From Chitinophagaceae bacterium (GTDB taxonomy: Bacteria > Bacteroidota > Bacteroidia > Chitinophagales > Chitinophagaceae): a DNA stretch of 64,000 nucleotides. Shown piece by piece: positions 25,434-34,223 of this stretch (position 1 is its first letter; every line of letters starts with the position of its first letter). The stretch is taken from contig JACMLY010000148.1 of assembly GCA_014379345.1 (NCBI GenBank), positions 1 to 64,000 on the forward strand, given 5' to 3'. Both the position numbers and the translations under genes were made by a program. The notes beneath the pieces are model-generated. The model was not told the origin of the DNA. It saw nothing but the letters and a program-made list of their open reading frames with translations, and did no database searches.

Positions 25434-26810
25434 ATGCTCCAGCAAAAGCTAGTGGTAACTCTTTGTTTGATCGTATTGGTAATTGCACTTCGTGCGCAGG
25501 GTCCTGAAAAGGGATGGAAGAATTTGTTTGACGGAAAATCATTCACCGGCTGGAAGAAACTGGCTGGTAATGCTGACTATAAAATCGAAAATGGAGCGAT
25601 TGTAGGGGTAACAGTGGCTTCATCGCCCAATACATTTCTGGTAACAGAGGAAGAGTACGGGGATTTTATCGCGGAAATGGAAATAAAGCTTGAAGATTCT
25701 TCTATAAATTCAGGCGTTCAATTCAAAAGTAAATTTGATCCTGCCGGCAGAGAAGGAAAAGGATTGGTTTATGGGTACCAATTTGAACTGGATCCTTCCT
25801 CACGCAAGTGGACAGGTGGAATTTATGATGAAGCCAGGAGAGGCTGGCTATATCCTTTGACATTGAATCCGAAAGCGCAAAATGCTTTCAAACAAGGTGT
25901 GTACAATAAGATCAGGATTGAGAGTATAGGAAATACGATCAAAACATGGGTCAATGGAACTTTAACGGGCTATCTCGTAGATACATTAAGTGAAGAAGGA
26001 TTTATCGGGTTGCAGGTTCATAGTGTTGGCAAACCTGAACAGGTGGGAAAGAAAATGTATTGGAAAAACATTCGTATTAAAGTGGCCAATCTCAAAGCCA
26101 CTCCTATTCCGAAAGAAGTTTCTGTGGTTAATTTAATTCCAAACTCTCTTACCAAATATGAAATAAAGAATGGATGGAAACTACTATTTGATGGAAGCTC
26201 AATGAAAGGATGGAGATCAGCAAATAGAGATAGTTTTCCTGAAAAAGGGTGGGAGATAAAAGACGGGGCTATGAATGTATTGCCTTTTAACGGTGGCGAA
26301 TCGACCAATGGCGGTGATATAGTAACGCAGGAACAATTCAGTGCGTTCGATCTTACATTCGAGTTTAAATATGTTGCTGGCGCGAACAGTGGGTTGAAAT
26401 ATTTTGTAACTCTCGCTGAAAACAATAAGGGGTCCGCGATTGGCCTCGAGTACCAGGTATTGGATGATAAACTTCATCCAGACGCGAAGGCAGGACGGGA
26501 CGGCAATCGTACACTGGCATCGTTGTATGATCTTATTACCGCCAAAAAGCAGGAAAGATTTTTAAAGCCCGTCGGTCAATGGAACCAGGGGCGTATAGTC
26601 GTTTATCCTAACAATCACGTTGAGCATTTTCTGAACGGCATTAAAGTTTTGGAATATGAGCGCGGATCGCAGGCTTTTCGTGATCTGGTAGCGATTAGTA
26701 AATACAAGGTATGGCCTAATTTCGGTGAAGCCCCTAAAGGCCGCATACTTCTGCAGGATCATGGAGGTGCTGTGGGCTTTCGCAGTATTAAGATAAAGAC
26801 TTTGAAATAA
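25434..26810 (+). CDS. Exported protein with two DUF1080 (3-keto-disaccharide hydrolase) domains
   Basis: A 458-residue secreted protein built of two DUF1080 domains in tandem, each opening with the same signature: GWKNLFDGKSFTGWK (about 25-39) and GWKLLFDGSSMKGWR (about 247-261). Both are concanavalin-like jelly rolls (NSGVQFKSKF, NSGLKYFVTL). DUF1080 proteins of Bacteroides have been shown to cleave 3-keto-glycosides by elimination. The start at 25434 gives a signal peptide (MLQQKLVVTLCLIVLVIAL). The Gfo/Idh/MocA oxidoreductase 34 bases downstream would make or reduce the 3-keto sugar, so the two genes look like a functional cassette. Confidence 0.87.
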   Translation: MLQQKLVVTLCLIVLVIALRAQGPEKGWKNLFDGKSFTGWKKLAGNADYKIENGAIVGVTVASSPNTFLVTEEEYGDFIAEMEIKLEDSSINSGVQFKSKFDPAGREGKGLVYGYQFELDPSSRKWTGGIYDEARRGWLYPLTLNPKAQNAFKQGVYNKIRIESIGNTIKTWVNGTLTGYLVDTLSEEGFIGLQVHSVGKPEQVGKKMYWKNIRIKVANLKATPIPKEVSVVNLIPNSLTKYEIKNGWKLLFDGSSMKGWRSANRDSFPEKGWEIKDGAMNVLPFNGGESTNGGDIVTQEQFSAFDLTFEFKYVAGANSGLKYFVTLAENNKGSAIGLEYQVLDDKLHPDAKAGRDGNRTLASLYDLITAKKQERFLKPVGQWNQGRIVVYPNNHVEHFLNGIKVLEYERGSQAFRDLVAISKYKVWPNFGEAPKGRILLQDHGGAVGFRSIKIKTLK

Positions 26811-26844
26811 CGATCAGCTACGAATTTCCAACAAATAAATACTT

Positions 26845-28158
26845 ATGCAAAGAAGAGATTTTATTAAAAACGCTTCCTTGGTAACAACTGGAGTTACCAT
26901 TCTTAATTTCCCCGTTTTTGGGAAAAACGCTCCCAGTAATAAGGTAATTGTGGCAGTGATGGGTGTGAATGGGAGGGGCGCTTATCTTGCAGGGTCTTTT
27001 GCAAAACTTCCGAATGTGGAAGTTGCCTATTTATGCGATGTGGAAGAAAAAGCCATTGCCAATGGTTTAAAACCCTTCAAAGATTCAGCAAGAAAACCTT
27101 CTGTGGTGAAGGATATCCGCGAGCTTGTACAAAGAAAAGATTTTGATGCGCTGGTAGTTGCTGCGCCCGACCACTGGCATGCGCCTGCCGCCATCCTGGG
27201 AACGAGCAATGGCAAACATGTATATGTTGAAAAGCCTTGTGGCCACAATCCTTATGAGGGAGAGTTGCTGATACAGGCGATGGAGAAACACGGAAAATTG
27301 ATCCAGATGGGCAATCAGCGCCGATCTTTTCCGAGCCTGATCAATGGGGTAAAAGAGGTTAAGGATGGAATTATCGGGAATGTGTATTTCGCTAAAGCAT
27401 GGTATGTAAATAATAGAAAGGCAATAGGTGTCGGCAAAAAAATATCGCCACCTTCCACACTTGATTTTAATTTATGGCAGGGTCCGGCACCAAGGATGGA
27501 ATACAAGGACAATCTTGTTCACTATAACTGGCATTGGTTCTGGCACTGGGGTACAGGAGAGGCCTGTAACAATGGTACCCATGAAGTTGATTGTTGTCGC
27601 TGGTTTCTTGGTGTGGATTACCCGGTGAAGGTAACTTCTTCAGGGGGACGCTATGCCTTTAAAGATGATTGGGAAACGCCGGATACGCAGGTAGCCAATT
27701 TTGAATTTGAAAATGGCAAAGCCATAACATGGGAGGGAAGAAGTTGCAATAATTATCCCGTGGAAGGTTCGGGCCGCGGGTTTATTATTTATGGTACTGC
27801 GGGAACGCTTGTAAATTCAGGAGGAGCCGATTATAAAATTTTTGATGATAAAAATAAATTAGTGAAAGAGGTAAAATCAGATATAAAAGCCGATCCTAAT
27901 AATCCCGTCAGTGCAAGTGGCGAATTGGATCTTTATCATTTGAGTAATTTCGTCAATAGTATTCGTGGAGAAACCAAACTAACGGGGCCGGTTGAAGTAG
28001 GACATAAAAGTGTGTTGCTTTGCCATCTCGCCAATATTGCCCAACGTACAGGAACCACCCTGCATTGCGATCCAAAGAACGGTCAAATTAAAGACAATAA
28101 AGATGCTGTCAAATTATGGGGAAGAGAATATGAAAAAGGATGGGCCCCAAAACTTTAA
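26845..28158 (+). CDS. Gfo/Idh/MocA-family oxidoreductase, exported
   Basis: A 437-residue NAD(P)-dependent sugar oxidoreductase. It begins with a Tat-like signal (MQRRDFIKNASLVTTGVTIL), then a Rossmann domain (VIVAVMGVNGRGAYLAGSFA, VAYLCDVEEKA), the catalytic-lysine block VYVEKPCGHNPYE, and the C-terminal alpha/beta substrate domain (HWFWHWGTGEACNNGTHEVD). Tat export with cofactor bound is typical of this Bacteroidota branch. It forms a two-gene cassette with the DUF1080 protein upstream and probably oxidises the C3 hydroxyl of a glycoside. Last gene before a convergent RNA-binding protein gene. Confidence 0.9.
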   Translation: MQRRDFIKNASLVTTGVTILNFPVFGKNAPSNKVIVAVMGVNGRGAYLAGSFAKLPNVEVAYLCDVEEKAIANGLKPFKDSARKPSVVKDIRELVQRKDFDALVVAAPDHWHAPAAILGTSNGKHVYVEKPCGHNPYEGELLIQAMEKHGKLIQMGNQRRSFPSLINGVKEVKDGIIGNVYFAKAWYVNNRKAIGVGKKISPPSTLDFNLWQGPAPRMEYKDNLVHYNWHWFWHWGTGEACNNGTHEVDCCRWFLGVDYPVKVTSSGGRYAFKDDWETPDTQVANFEFENGKAITWEGRSCNNYPVEGSGRGFIIYGTAGTLVNSGGADYKIFDDKNKLVKEVKSDIKADPNNPVSASGELDLYHLSNFVNSIRGETKLTGPVEVGHKSVLLCHLANIAQRTGTTLHCDPKNGQIKDNKDAVKLWGREYEKGWAPKL

Positions 28159-28332
28159 ATGCGAATTTACGCTAATGGGATGCTGATGGCGTAGACGATG
28201 CAGTTATAGCGTTGACGTCTATGTTGAATTGTGAGAATATTAACTGGTAAATGGGTTCAATCAAAAGAATAGCCGGCGCCGGCTTGCCAACTCTCTTGCG
28301 CGGCGCCAAACTGCATTTGCGCAATTCGCGTC

Positions 28333-28366
28333 AAAAAAAAATCCTTTCATCATTGAAAGGATTTTT
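28333..28366 (-). terminator. Terminator of the RRM gene
   Basis: Stem ATCCTTTCA (28341-28349) with TGAAAGGAT (28354-28362), extended by A-T pairs. On the minus strand it ends in an eight-T run. Confidence 0.88.
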
Positions 28367-28393
28367 GTAGAGGAAGAGATATTATAAAGTAAA

Positions 28394-28777
28394 TTAATAA
28401 TCCCTATTGTAGCCGCCACCGCCGCCGCCTCCTCTGTTAAAACCACCTTTCTTGTAACCGCCACCGCTGCCGCCACTTCCACCGCCGCCGCCGAAGCTTC
28501 TTTTCTTAAATCCGCCGCCACCGCCGCCATTTTGTGGTTTCGGTTGAGCCTCATTAACGATGATTTTGCGACCGAGGACTTCTGAATCGTACAGGCTGCT
28601 CAGTGCATTTTGAGCTTCAGTGTCATCAGGCATTTCAACAAAACCAAAGCCTTTGCTCCGGCCGCTTACTTTGTCCTTAACGATTTTAGCTGAGGTAACT
28701 GAACCATACTGCTCAAAAAGTGTTCTTAAATCCTCATCGGTCATTTGCCAGGAGAGGTTTCCTACGTAAATGTTCAT
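28394..28777 (-). CDS. RRM RNA-binding protein with glycine-rich tail
   Basis: A 127-residue protein with one RNA-recognition motif (residues 1-80): RNP-2 is IYVGNL (3-8) and RNP-1 is KGFGFVEM (42-49). The tail (about 88-127) is nearly all glycine with arginine, lysine, phenylalanine and tyrosine (GGGGGGYNRDY end), as in cyanobacterial and Bacteroidota Rbp proteins and eukaryotic glycine-rich RNA-binding proteins. Such tails promote RNA contact or condensation. Role in this phylum is mostly inferred: cold response or global post-transcriptional control. Monocistronic, with its own terminator. Confidence 0.93.
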   Translation of the reverse strand: MNIYVGNLSWQMTDEDLRTLFEQYGSVTSAKIVKDKVSGRSKGFGFVEMPDDTEAQNALSSLYDSEVLGRKIIVNEAQPKPQNGGGGGGFKKRSFGGGGGSGGSGGGYKKGGFNRGGGGGGGYNRDY

Positions 28778-28983
28778 TGTAACAAAAATTTTAAGTTCTG
28801 AAATCCGATTATGACAGTAGTTGCTACAATGAACGAAGAAACCGTGATGCAGGTAAAAAACTTCAGGTCACGAGAACTTACTACATTAATCAGATATGAA
28901 GGTAAGAAAAAAAGTATCTATTAAAACAAAAATTCTCATCTTGGGAATTTTACTGTTAAATCAAGTAAACCTGCTATGGGTTC

Positions 28984-29015
28984 ATGAAAAAAGCCCGCGT
29001 AATAACGCAGGCTTT
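28984..29015 (-). terminator. Terminator of the rpsF-rpsR-rplI operon
   Basis: AAAGCCCGCGT (28990-29000) pairs with ACGCAGGCTTT (29005-29015) with one mismatch. On the minus strand it is followed by a run of six Ts. Confidence 0.85.
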
Positions 29016-29036
29016 GCTATTCAAACAAAAGATATT

Positions 29037-29483
29037 TTACTCTCCAACCACTTCAAATTCAACTTCTGTACTGTTGCCATTCCCAAAATCAATAGAAGCT
29101 TTATATGTACCAACTTCTTTTACTTCATCACTGATATGGATCTTTTTCCGATCTATGTCGTATCCTTTTTGTTCCCTGATTGCACGGGTCAATTGCAATG
29201 AAGTCACACTTCCGAAGATCTTGCCGCTGGTTCCGGTTTTTGCACCAATCTTTAAAGGAGCTTCTTTCAGTTTTGCAATGACCAGGTTCAATTCAGCGAG
29301 CATTTTAGCTTCCTTCTTCTGAAGTTGTTTGGTCTTTTCTTCCTGTTGTTTCCTGTTTGAGGGATTCGCTTCGAGCGCTAATTTTTGGGGAATCAGGTAA
29401 TTCCGGGCATAACCGTTGCGTACTTTCACCAATTCATTGGCGGCACCAAGGTTATCAACGTCTTGTATTAATATTACTTCCAT
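29037..29483 (-). CDS. rplI: 50S ribosomal protein bL9
   Basis: A 148-residue bL9 of normal length. The N-terminal domain opens MEVILIQDVDNLGAANELVK and continues VRNGYARNYLIPQKLA, the family signature. A long connecting helix (rich in K/E/Q, about 42-75) and the C-terminal 23S-binding domain (GKIFGSVTSLQL, DIDRKKIHI) follow. Third gene of the rpsF-rpsR-rplI operon. It has a strong Shine-Dalgarno site overlapping the rpsR stop codon. Confidence 0.97.
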   Translation of the reverse strand: MEVILIQDVDNLGAANELVKVRNGYARNYLIPQKLALEANPSNRKQQEEKTKQLQKKEAKMLAELNLVIAKLKEAPLKIGAKTGTSGKIFGSVTSLQLTRAIREQKGYDIDRKKIHISDEVKEVGTYKASIDFGNGNSTEVEFEVVGE

Positions 29484-29488
29484 GGTAT

Positions 29489-29494
29489 CCTCCT
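29489..29494 (-). promoter_or_regulatory. Shine-Dalgarno site of rplI
   Basis: AGGAGG on the minus strand, five bases before the rplI ATG and overlapping the rpsR stop. A full-consensus site is notable because most genes in this window, and in this phylum, lack one. Confidence 0.8.
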
Positions 29495-29759
29495 ACTTTA
29501 AAAGATCGGTTACATACGGCAACAACGCCATCTGACGCGCTTTCTTTACTGCCTGCGACACCTTACGCTGGAACTTCAATGAGTTGCCCGTAATGCGACG
29601 CGGCAATAATTTGCCTTGTTCGTTTAAAAATTTCTTCAGGAATTCAGCATCCTTATAATCGATATACTTGATGCCCATCTTTTTAAAGCGGCAGTATTTC
29701 TTCCTGGGCTTATCAGCCTTGATCGCCGTCAGGTACTTAATTTCGTTTGCTTTTGCCAT
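29493..29759 (-). CDS. rpsR: 30S ribosomal protein bS18
   Basis: An 88-residue bS18. The core shows in [33 protein letters not shown] and [20 protein letters not shown], ending near LPYVTDL. bS18 pairs with bS6 on the platform of the small subunit near the 3' end of 16S rRNA. It starts three bases after rpsF, with GGAGG eight bases before its ATG. Confidence 0.97.
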   Translation of the reverse strand: MAKANEIKYLTAIKADKPRKKYCRFKKMGIKYIDYKDAEFLKKFLNEQGKLLPRRITGNSLKFQRKVSQAVKKARQMALLPYVTDLLK

Positions 29760-29762
29760 AAA

Positions 29763-30116
29763 CTAAGCCTCCACTTTTTCGATTCCTGTAGGTACGCCTC
29801 TTCTCTTTTTTTCATTGTACTCGACGGCGTATTTATCGAGTGCGGTGAACATGTGACGCATTATATTGTCGTCACGCAGAAGCTGGATTTTCAGCTTCTC
29901 ATTGAAGTCGGATGGCGCTTTGTACTCCAATACCCAATAAAGACCGGTGGTCTTCTTGTTGATTGGAAAGGCCAGTGATTTTAGTCCCCATGGTTTTTCG
30001 TGCAATATTTCACCGCCGTTTTCTTTGATAAACGAGGTAAATTTTTTCTGAGATCCTTTGTAATCATCATCAGAAAGCACAGGGGTAAAAATCACCATCA
30101 ATTCGTAGTTGTTCAT
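29763..30116 (-). CDS. rpsF: 30S ribosomal protein bS6
   Basis: A 117-residue bS6 with the family start (NNYELMVIFTPVLSDDD), the KPWGLKSLAFPINKKTTGLY block and the end region (LRDDNIMRHMFTALDKY). First gene of the operon and partner of bS18. It lies behind a well-matched Bacteroidota promoter. Its own ATG has no Shine-Dalgarno site, unlike the two genes after it. Confidence 0.97.
   Translation of the reverse strand: MNNYELMVIFTPVLSDDDYKGSQKKFTSFIKENGGEILHEKPWGLKSLAFPINKKTTGLYWVLEYKAPSDFNEKLKIQLLRDDNIMRHMFTALDKYAVEYNEKKRRGVPTGIEKVEA
29768..29772 (-). promoter_or_regulatory. Shine-Dalgarno site of rpsR
   Basis: GGAGG on the minus strand, eight bases before the rpsR ATG, inside the last codons of rpsF. 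Part of the sequence is fixed by coding, so it could be partly chance. Confidence 0.6.
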
Positions 30117-30160
30117 TGCCCTGTTTTTGGTTAAATAATAATAAAATTCAAAATGGGTTG

Positions 30161-30190
30161 CAAAGGTAGGGGAATCACGTCAAAAGGCAA
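30161..30190 (-). promoter_or_regulatory. Promoter of the rpsF-rpsR-rplI operon
   Basis: On the minus strand TTG (30190-30188) is followed after 19 bases by TACCTTTG (30168-30161), an exact match to the Bacteroidota consensus. It leaves a leader of about 40 bases before rpsF. Confidence 0.8.
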
Positions 30191-30366
30191 AGGGTGCGGT
30201 CAATTTACTCTTTATAGCAGTCAATATATGAGGTGTTCGATAAACACGTGCTCAAAAAACCAATTATTACGCTAACATTGCGGCTCAAAACCTGACAAAA
30301 TTTCTCTTTTTTAGACTTATCAGTCTGTGGCATCCGGTTTGGTAACCCATTATAAAATTCATCATT

Positions 30367-32214
30367 ATGCAAAAAGGAACGATTCGTGTTCAGACAGAGA
30401 ACATTTTTCCCATCATAAAAAAGTTTTTATACAGCGATCATGAAATTTTTCTCCGTGAATTGATCAGCAATGCCGTGGATGCAACTCAAAAATTAAAAAC
30501 CTTGTCCTCCATTGGGGATGCCAAAGGTGAGTTGGGAGAATTGAAAATAGACGTAAAACTTAATAAAGACAATAAGACGCTAACCATTTCTGACAACGGT
30601 ATTGGAATGACTGCCGAAGAGGTTGACAAATACATTAACCAGGTGGCGTTTTCAGGGGCCGAAGAGTTTTTGGAAAAATACAAGGGTCAAAAAGAAGCCA
30701 ATATCATTGGTCATTTCGGATTGGGTTTTTATTCAGGATTTATGGTAAGTGCGAAAGTGGAGATTTTCACAAAAAGCTATAAAGAAGATGCAAAACCGGT
30801 GAGGTGGGAATGTGATGGCAGTCCTGAATACATCCTGGAAGAAACAGATAAGGAAACCAGGGGAACGGATATAGTTCTTCATATTAATGAGGAGAGCCAG
30901 GAATTTTTAGAGGCAGACCGGATAAAGCGCATTCTCGAAAAATTCTGTCGCTTTCTGCCTGTTCCGATTTTCTTTGAAGAAAATCAAATTAATAATACGC
31001 AGCCTGCCTGGACAAAAAAGCCGTCAGAATTGACTGCGGACGATTACAGGAACTTCTATAAAGAAATTTATCCTTTTCACGAGGCGCCATTGTTTTGGAT
31101 ACATCTGAATGTTGACTACCCGTTTAATTTAACCGGGATTTTGTATTTTCCGAAAATCAAGCAATCCTATGAAATACAGAAAGACAAAATTCAGCTCTAC
31201 AGCAACCAGGTTTTTGTTACTGATGAAGTAAAGGACATTGTTCCGGAATTTCTTATGTTGCTTCATGGGGTCATTGATTCTCCTGACATACCACTGAACG
31301 TTAGCCGCAGTTACTTACAGGGAGATCCGAATGTAAAGAAGATCAATAACCATATCACTAAAAAAGTGGCTGATAAGCTGGAAGAGATTTTCAACAAAGA
31401 CAGAAAAGAGTTTGAAGAGAAATGGGAGAGCCTGGGTCTATTTGTGAAGTATGGCATGATGACAGATGACAAGTTTCTGGAAAAAGCAAACAAATTCCAC
31501 GTGATGGAAAATGTGGATGGAGGTAAATTTTATACCTATGACGAATACAAGGAAGCCGCCGGTGTGCTGCAAACAAACAAAGAAGGAAAGCTTGTAATAC
31601 TGTATACAACAAACCCTGTGCAGCAGCATAGCTATATCCAGGCCGCCAAAACAAAAGCGTATAAAGTAGTCAAGCTTGAAACTATTGTTGATGCGGCTTT
31701 TATCAACCAGATGGAAATGAAATGGGAAAATGTTCATTTTGTAAGGGTTGACGCTGACATCCCTGATAATTTGATCGACAAAGCAGAATTGGTTGAGAGT
31801 TTATTAAACAAAGAAGAAGAAGAAAAACTAAAGGGATTATTTAATTTTCAGGTTCCCGAGCTTCATGTAACAGTTGAGGTGAAAGGTCTTAGTTCAGAGG
31901 CACCGCCGGTTGTAGCTACAAGGCCTGAATTCATGAGGCGTATGAAGGATATGTCATCGATGAGCGGTATGGGAAGCTTTTATGCAAATATGCCCGATGA
32001 AGTTACCCTGACGGTGAATGGCAATCATCCTATTTATCAAAAAATCTTAAAAGAGGAGGAGGCTGAAAAGCAACAGATGGAGGCGCGCAATCTTGCTGAC
32101 CTGGCCTTGCTTTCTCAGGGATTACTGAAAGGAAGTGAGCTGACTTCTTTTATCAATAGAAGCGTTGAATTGTTGGGAGGCGGGCAAAAAAGCAAAATTA
32201 TTTTGGAAGCGTAA
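30367..32214 (+). CDS. htpG: Hsp90-family chaperone HtpG
   Basis: A 615-residue bacterial Hsp90. The GHKL ATPase domain has FLRELISNAVDATQKL (catalytic Glu and Mg-binding Asn), LTISDNGIGM and NIIGHFGLGFYSGFM. The middle domain includes LNVSRSYLQGD with the ATP-contacting arginine. The C-terminal dimerisation domain is short, as in Bacteroidota HtpG. It folds and remodels client proteins in the cytoplasm. Monocistronic, divergent from the ribosomal operon, with a strong terminator after it. No heat-shock operator was identified upstream. Confidence 0.97.
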   Translation: MQKGTIRVQTENIFPIIKKFLYSDHEIFLRELISNAVDATQKLKTLSSIGDAKGELGELKIDVKLNKDNKTLTISDNGIGMTAEEVDKYINQVAFSGAEEFLEKYKGQKEANIIGHFGLGFYSGFMVSAKVEIFTKSYKEDAKPVRWECDGSPEYILEETDKETRGTDIVLHINEESQEFLEADRIKRILEKFCRFLPVPIFFEENQINNTQPAWTKKPSELTADDYRNFYKEIYPFHEAPLFWIHLNVDYPFNLTGILYFPKIKQSYEIQKDKIQLYSNQVFVTDEVKDIVPEFLMLLHGVIDSPDIPLNVSRSYLQGDPNVKKINNHITKKVADKLEEIFNKDRKEFEEKWESLGLFVKYGMMTDDKFLEKANKFHVMENVDGGKFYTYDEYKEAAGVLQTNKEGKLVILYTTNPVQQHSYIQAAKTKAYKVVKLETIVDAAFINQMEMKWENVHFVRVDADIPDNLIDKAELVESLLNKEEEEKLKGLFNFQVPELHVTVEVKGLSSEAPPVVATRPEFMRRMKDMSSMSGMGSFYANMPDEVTLTVNGNHPIYQKILKEEEAEKQQMEARNLADLALLSQGLLKGSELTSFINRSVELLGGGQKSKIILEA

Positions 32215-32234
32215 ATTATTGCAATAGCTCTTTC

Positions 32235-32276
32235 AATGGCCTTACAAAACACCCACTGTAAGGCCATTTCTCTTTT
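32235..32276 (+). terminator. Terminator of htpG
   Basis: Perfect 12-bp stem AATGGCCTTACA (32235-32246) with TGTAAGGCCATT (32257-32268), then TCTCTTTT. The remaining bases to 32510 show no gene. Confidence 0.88.
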
Positions 32277-32510
32277 ATTGGAATGCAGATCCTATTGAGA
32301 TCTAAAGAGAAGTTCATTCTCAGAACCTGGAAGCTTTTCTCATCTGCCTATCACTTCTCACCGCATGTTCCTTGGCGTGAGTAAAATAATTTATGCAAAT
32401 CTCTTTTTTTATCATTATCGTCCATGACTGATATTAACCGATATTCCATGCAAAAGGAGTTTTTTTGTCTTCGTATTACCGGTTTTGACTGTAACGAGGT
32501 AGTCATTTTT

Positions 32511-34214
32511 TTACTCACTCAATCTTAGGTCAATTACCTTCATCTGCAAGTGGCATTGATTATTCCACTCATTTTCATCGAGTGTAAAAACAACATCCAC
32601 CGGTTTTTGTAAATGAAGTAGATGAAATTTATCGGCCAGGCAAAAGCCTATACCGCTAAAAATAATATTACCTTTTCGCAATGAAAATTTAATGTGTTGA
32701 TCTTTTACAATTTTCGAGTAACCCGAGTCAACAACATTTTTAGCTATGAAAATTGGCCGTAGATTATCCGGACCGAACGGTTCCATCTGGCAAACAATAT
32801 TGTAGAAAGATTGTTTTAGATCCGAAAATTGTATTTCGGCATCTATCACTATTTCCGGCACCAATAATTCAGGTGTAATGGTGGCAGCAACTATTTCTTC
32901 AAATTTCAATTGAAAAGCCTTTACCTTATCCAGTTCAAGTGTCATCCCTGCTGCGTAAAAATGTCCTCCATAGCCTAATAACAGATCCTTGCATTGATGA
33001 ATGGCTTCGTACACATTGAAGCCGGCCACGCTACGGGCAGATCCGGCAGCATAATCGCCAGATTGTGTAAGAACGATTGTGGGTCGGTAATACCTGTCTA
33101 TAAGTCTGGAGGCCACAATGCCTACAACCCCTTTGTGCCAATGCGATTGAAATATAACCGTGGATTTTCGATTTATCAGCTCTTCATTGTTCGATATCAG
33201 GTACAATGCTTCTTCGGTTATTGATTGATCTGCTTCCCTTCTGTCCGTGTTATCTTCATGAAGCATTTCAGCATACAATAACGCCTCGTCAAATGTTTTT
33301 GCTACAAACATCTGAACGGCCTTGCGCGCATCATCCATACGGCCCGCGGCATTCACTCTCGGAGCGATCATGAATACCAGGTTATTGATATGAAGGTCTT
33401 TTTGTAATCCGCTTAATTGTTTCAAAGCTTTGATACCGTAATTGGGATTATCATTTGCCTTCTTTAACCCATAGTATGCCAAAATTCTATTCTCGCCGGT
33501 GATGGAAACAATATCGGCTGCAATCGCAGTCGCAACGAGATCTAAATACTCCAAAATTTCACTATCGGGAAGTTTTAATCTCCGCGAAAGAGCCGTTATC
33601 AATTTAAACCCAACACCACATCCGCACAAGTCCCGGAATGGGTATGAACAGTCGCTTTGTTTAGGATTGAGAATGGCAATGGCCGGAGGTAAAATGACAT
33701 CCGGCATATGATGATCGCATACAATGAAATCAATTTCAAGTCCTTTGGCATACTGTATCAGATCAATCGATTTGATGCCACAATCGAGTGCTATGATGAG
33801 TGAGTATTCATTTTTTTTTGCGAAATCAATCCCGGCTTTTGAAACACCATATCCTTCCCTGTACCTGTGAGGAATGTAGAATTCAACCTTTTCGGCAGAA
33901 TAATGTTTTTGAAGAAAATGTAACATGCATGCCACCGACGTTGTGCCGTCTACGTCATAATCTCCAAACACAAGAATTCTTTCATGCGCATCGAACGCTT
34001 CCAAAATGCGTTGTACTGCTTTCTCCATGTCTTTCATCAGCCAGGGATCATGAAGCATCTCCAACTGAGGTCTGAAAAACTTTTTAGATTCTTCAAAAGT
34101 TTCGATGTGACGCTGGGCCAATATTTTACAAATGATAGGGCTGATGTTGAGCGACTTCTGCAATGAAAGTACTTTTCCCCCGTCAGCCTCCAATATTTTC
34201 CAGCGTTTTTGCAT
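32511..34214 (-). CDS. recJ: Single-stranded-DNA-specific exonuclease RecJ
   Basis: A 567-residue RecJ, a 5'-3' single-strand exonuclease of the DHH superfamily used in RecF-pathway recombination and base-excision/mismatch repair. Motifs are VFGDYDVDGTTS (motif I), ALDCGIKS, FIVCDHHMPD (the DHH motif), and MIAPRVNAAGRMDDA; the DHHA1 region has GYGGHFYAAGMTL. The C-terminal OB-fold part follows. Full length. It follows the polyprenyl synthase gene by nine bases, so the two share a transcript. Confidence 0.96.
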   Translation of the reverse strand: MQKRWKILEADGGKVLSLQKSLNISPIICKILAQRHIETFEESKKFFRPQLEMLHDPWLMKDMEKAVQRILEAFDAHERILVFGDYDVDGTTSVACMLHFLQKHYSAEKVEFYIPHRYREGYGVSKAGIDFAKKNEYSLIIALDCGIKSIDLIQYAKGLEIDFIVCDHHMPDVILPPAIAILNPKQSDCSYPFRDLCGCGVGFKLITALSRRLKLPDSEILEYLDLVATAIAADIVSITGENRILAYYGLKKANDNPNYGIKALKQLSGLQKDLHINNLVFMIAPRVNAAGRMDDARKAVQMFVAKTFDEALLYAEMLHEDNTDRREADQSITEEALYLISNNEELINRKSTVIFQSHWHKGVVGIVASRLIDRYYRPTIVLTQSGDYAAGSARSVAGFNVYEAIHQCKDLLLGYGGHFYAAGMTLELDKVKAFQLKFEEIVAATITPELLVPEIVIDAEIQFSDLKQSFYNIVCQMEPFGPDNLRPIFIAKNVVDSGYSKIVKDQHIKFSLRKGNIIFSGIGFCLADKFHLLHLQKPVDVVFTLDENEWNNQCHLQMKVIDLRLSE

Positions 34215-34223
34215 ATCGATCGA

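Noticed and set aside
28261-28554. Alanine/valine-rich frame antisense-offset to the RRM gene tail
   Set aside because: It is the shifted reading of the glycine-rich repeat (GCC/GGC codons) and not a gene.
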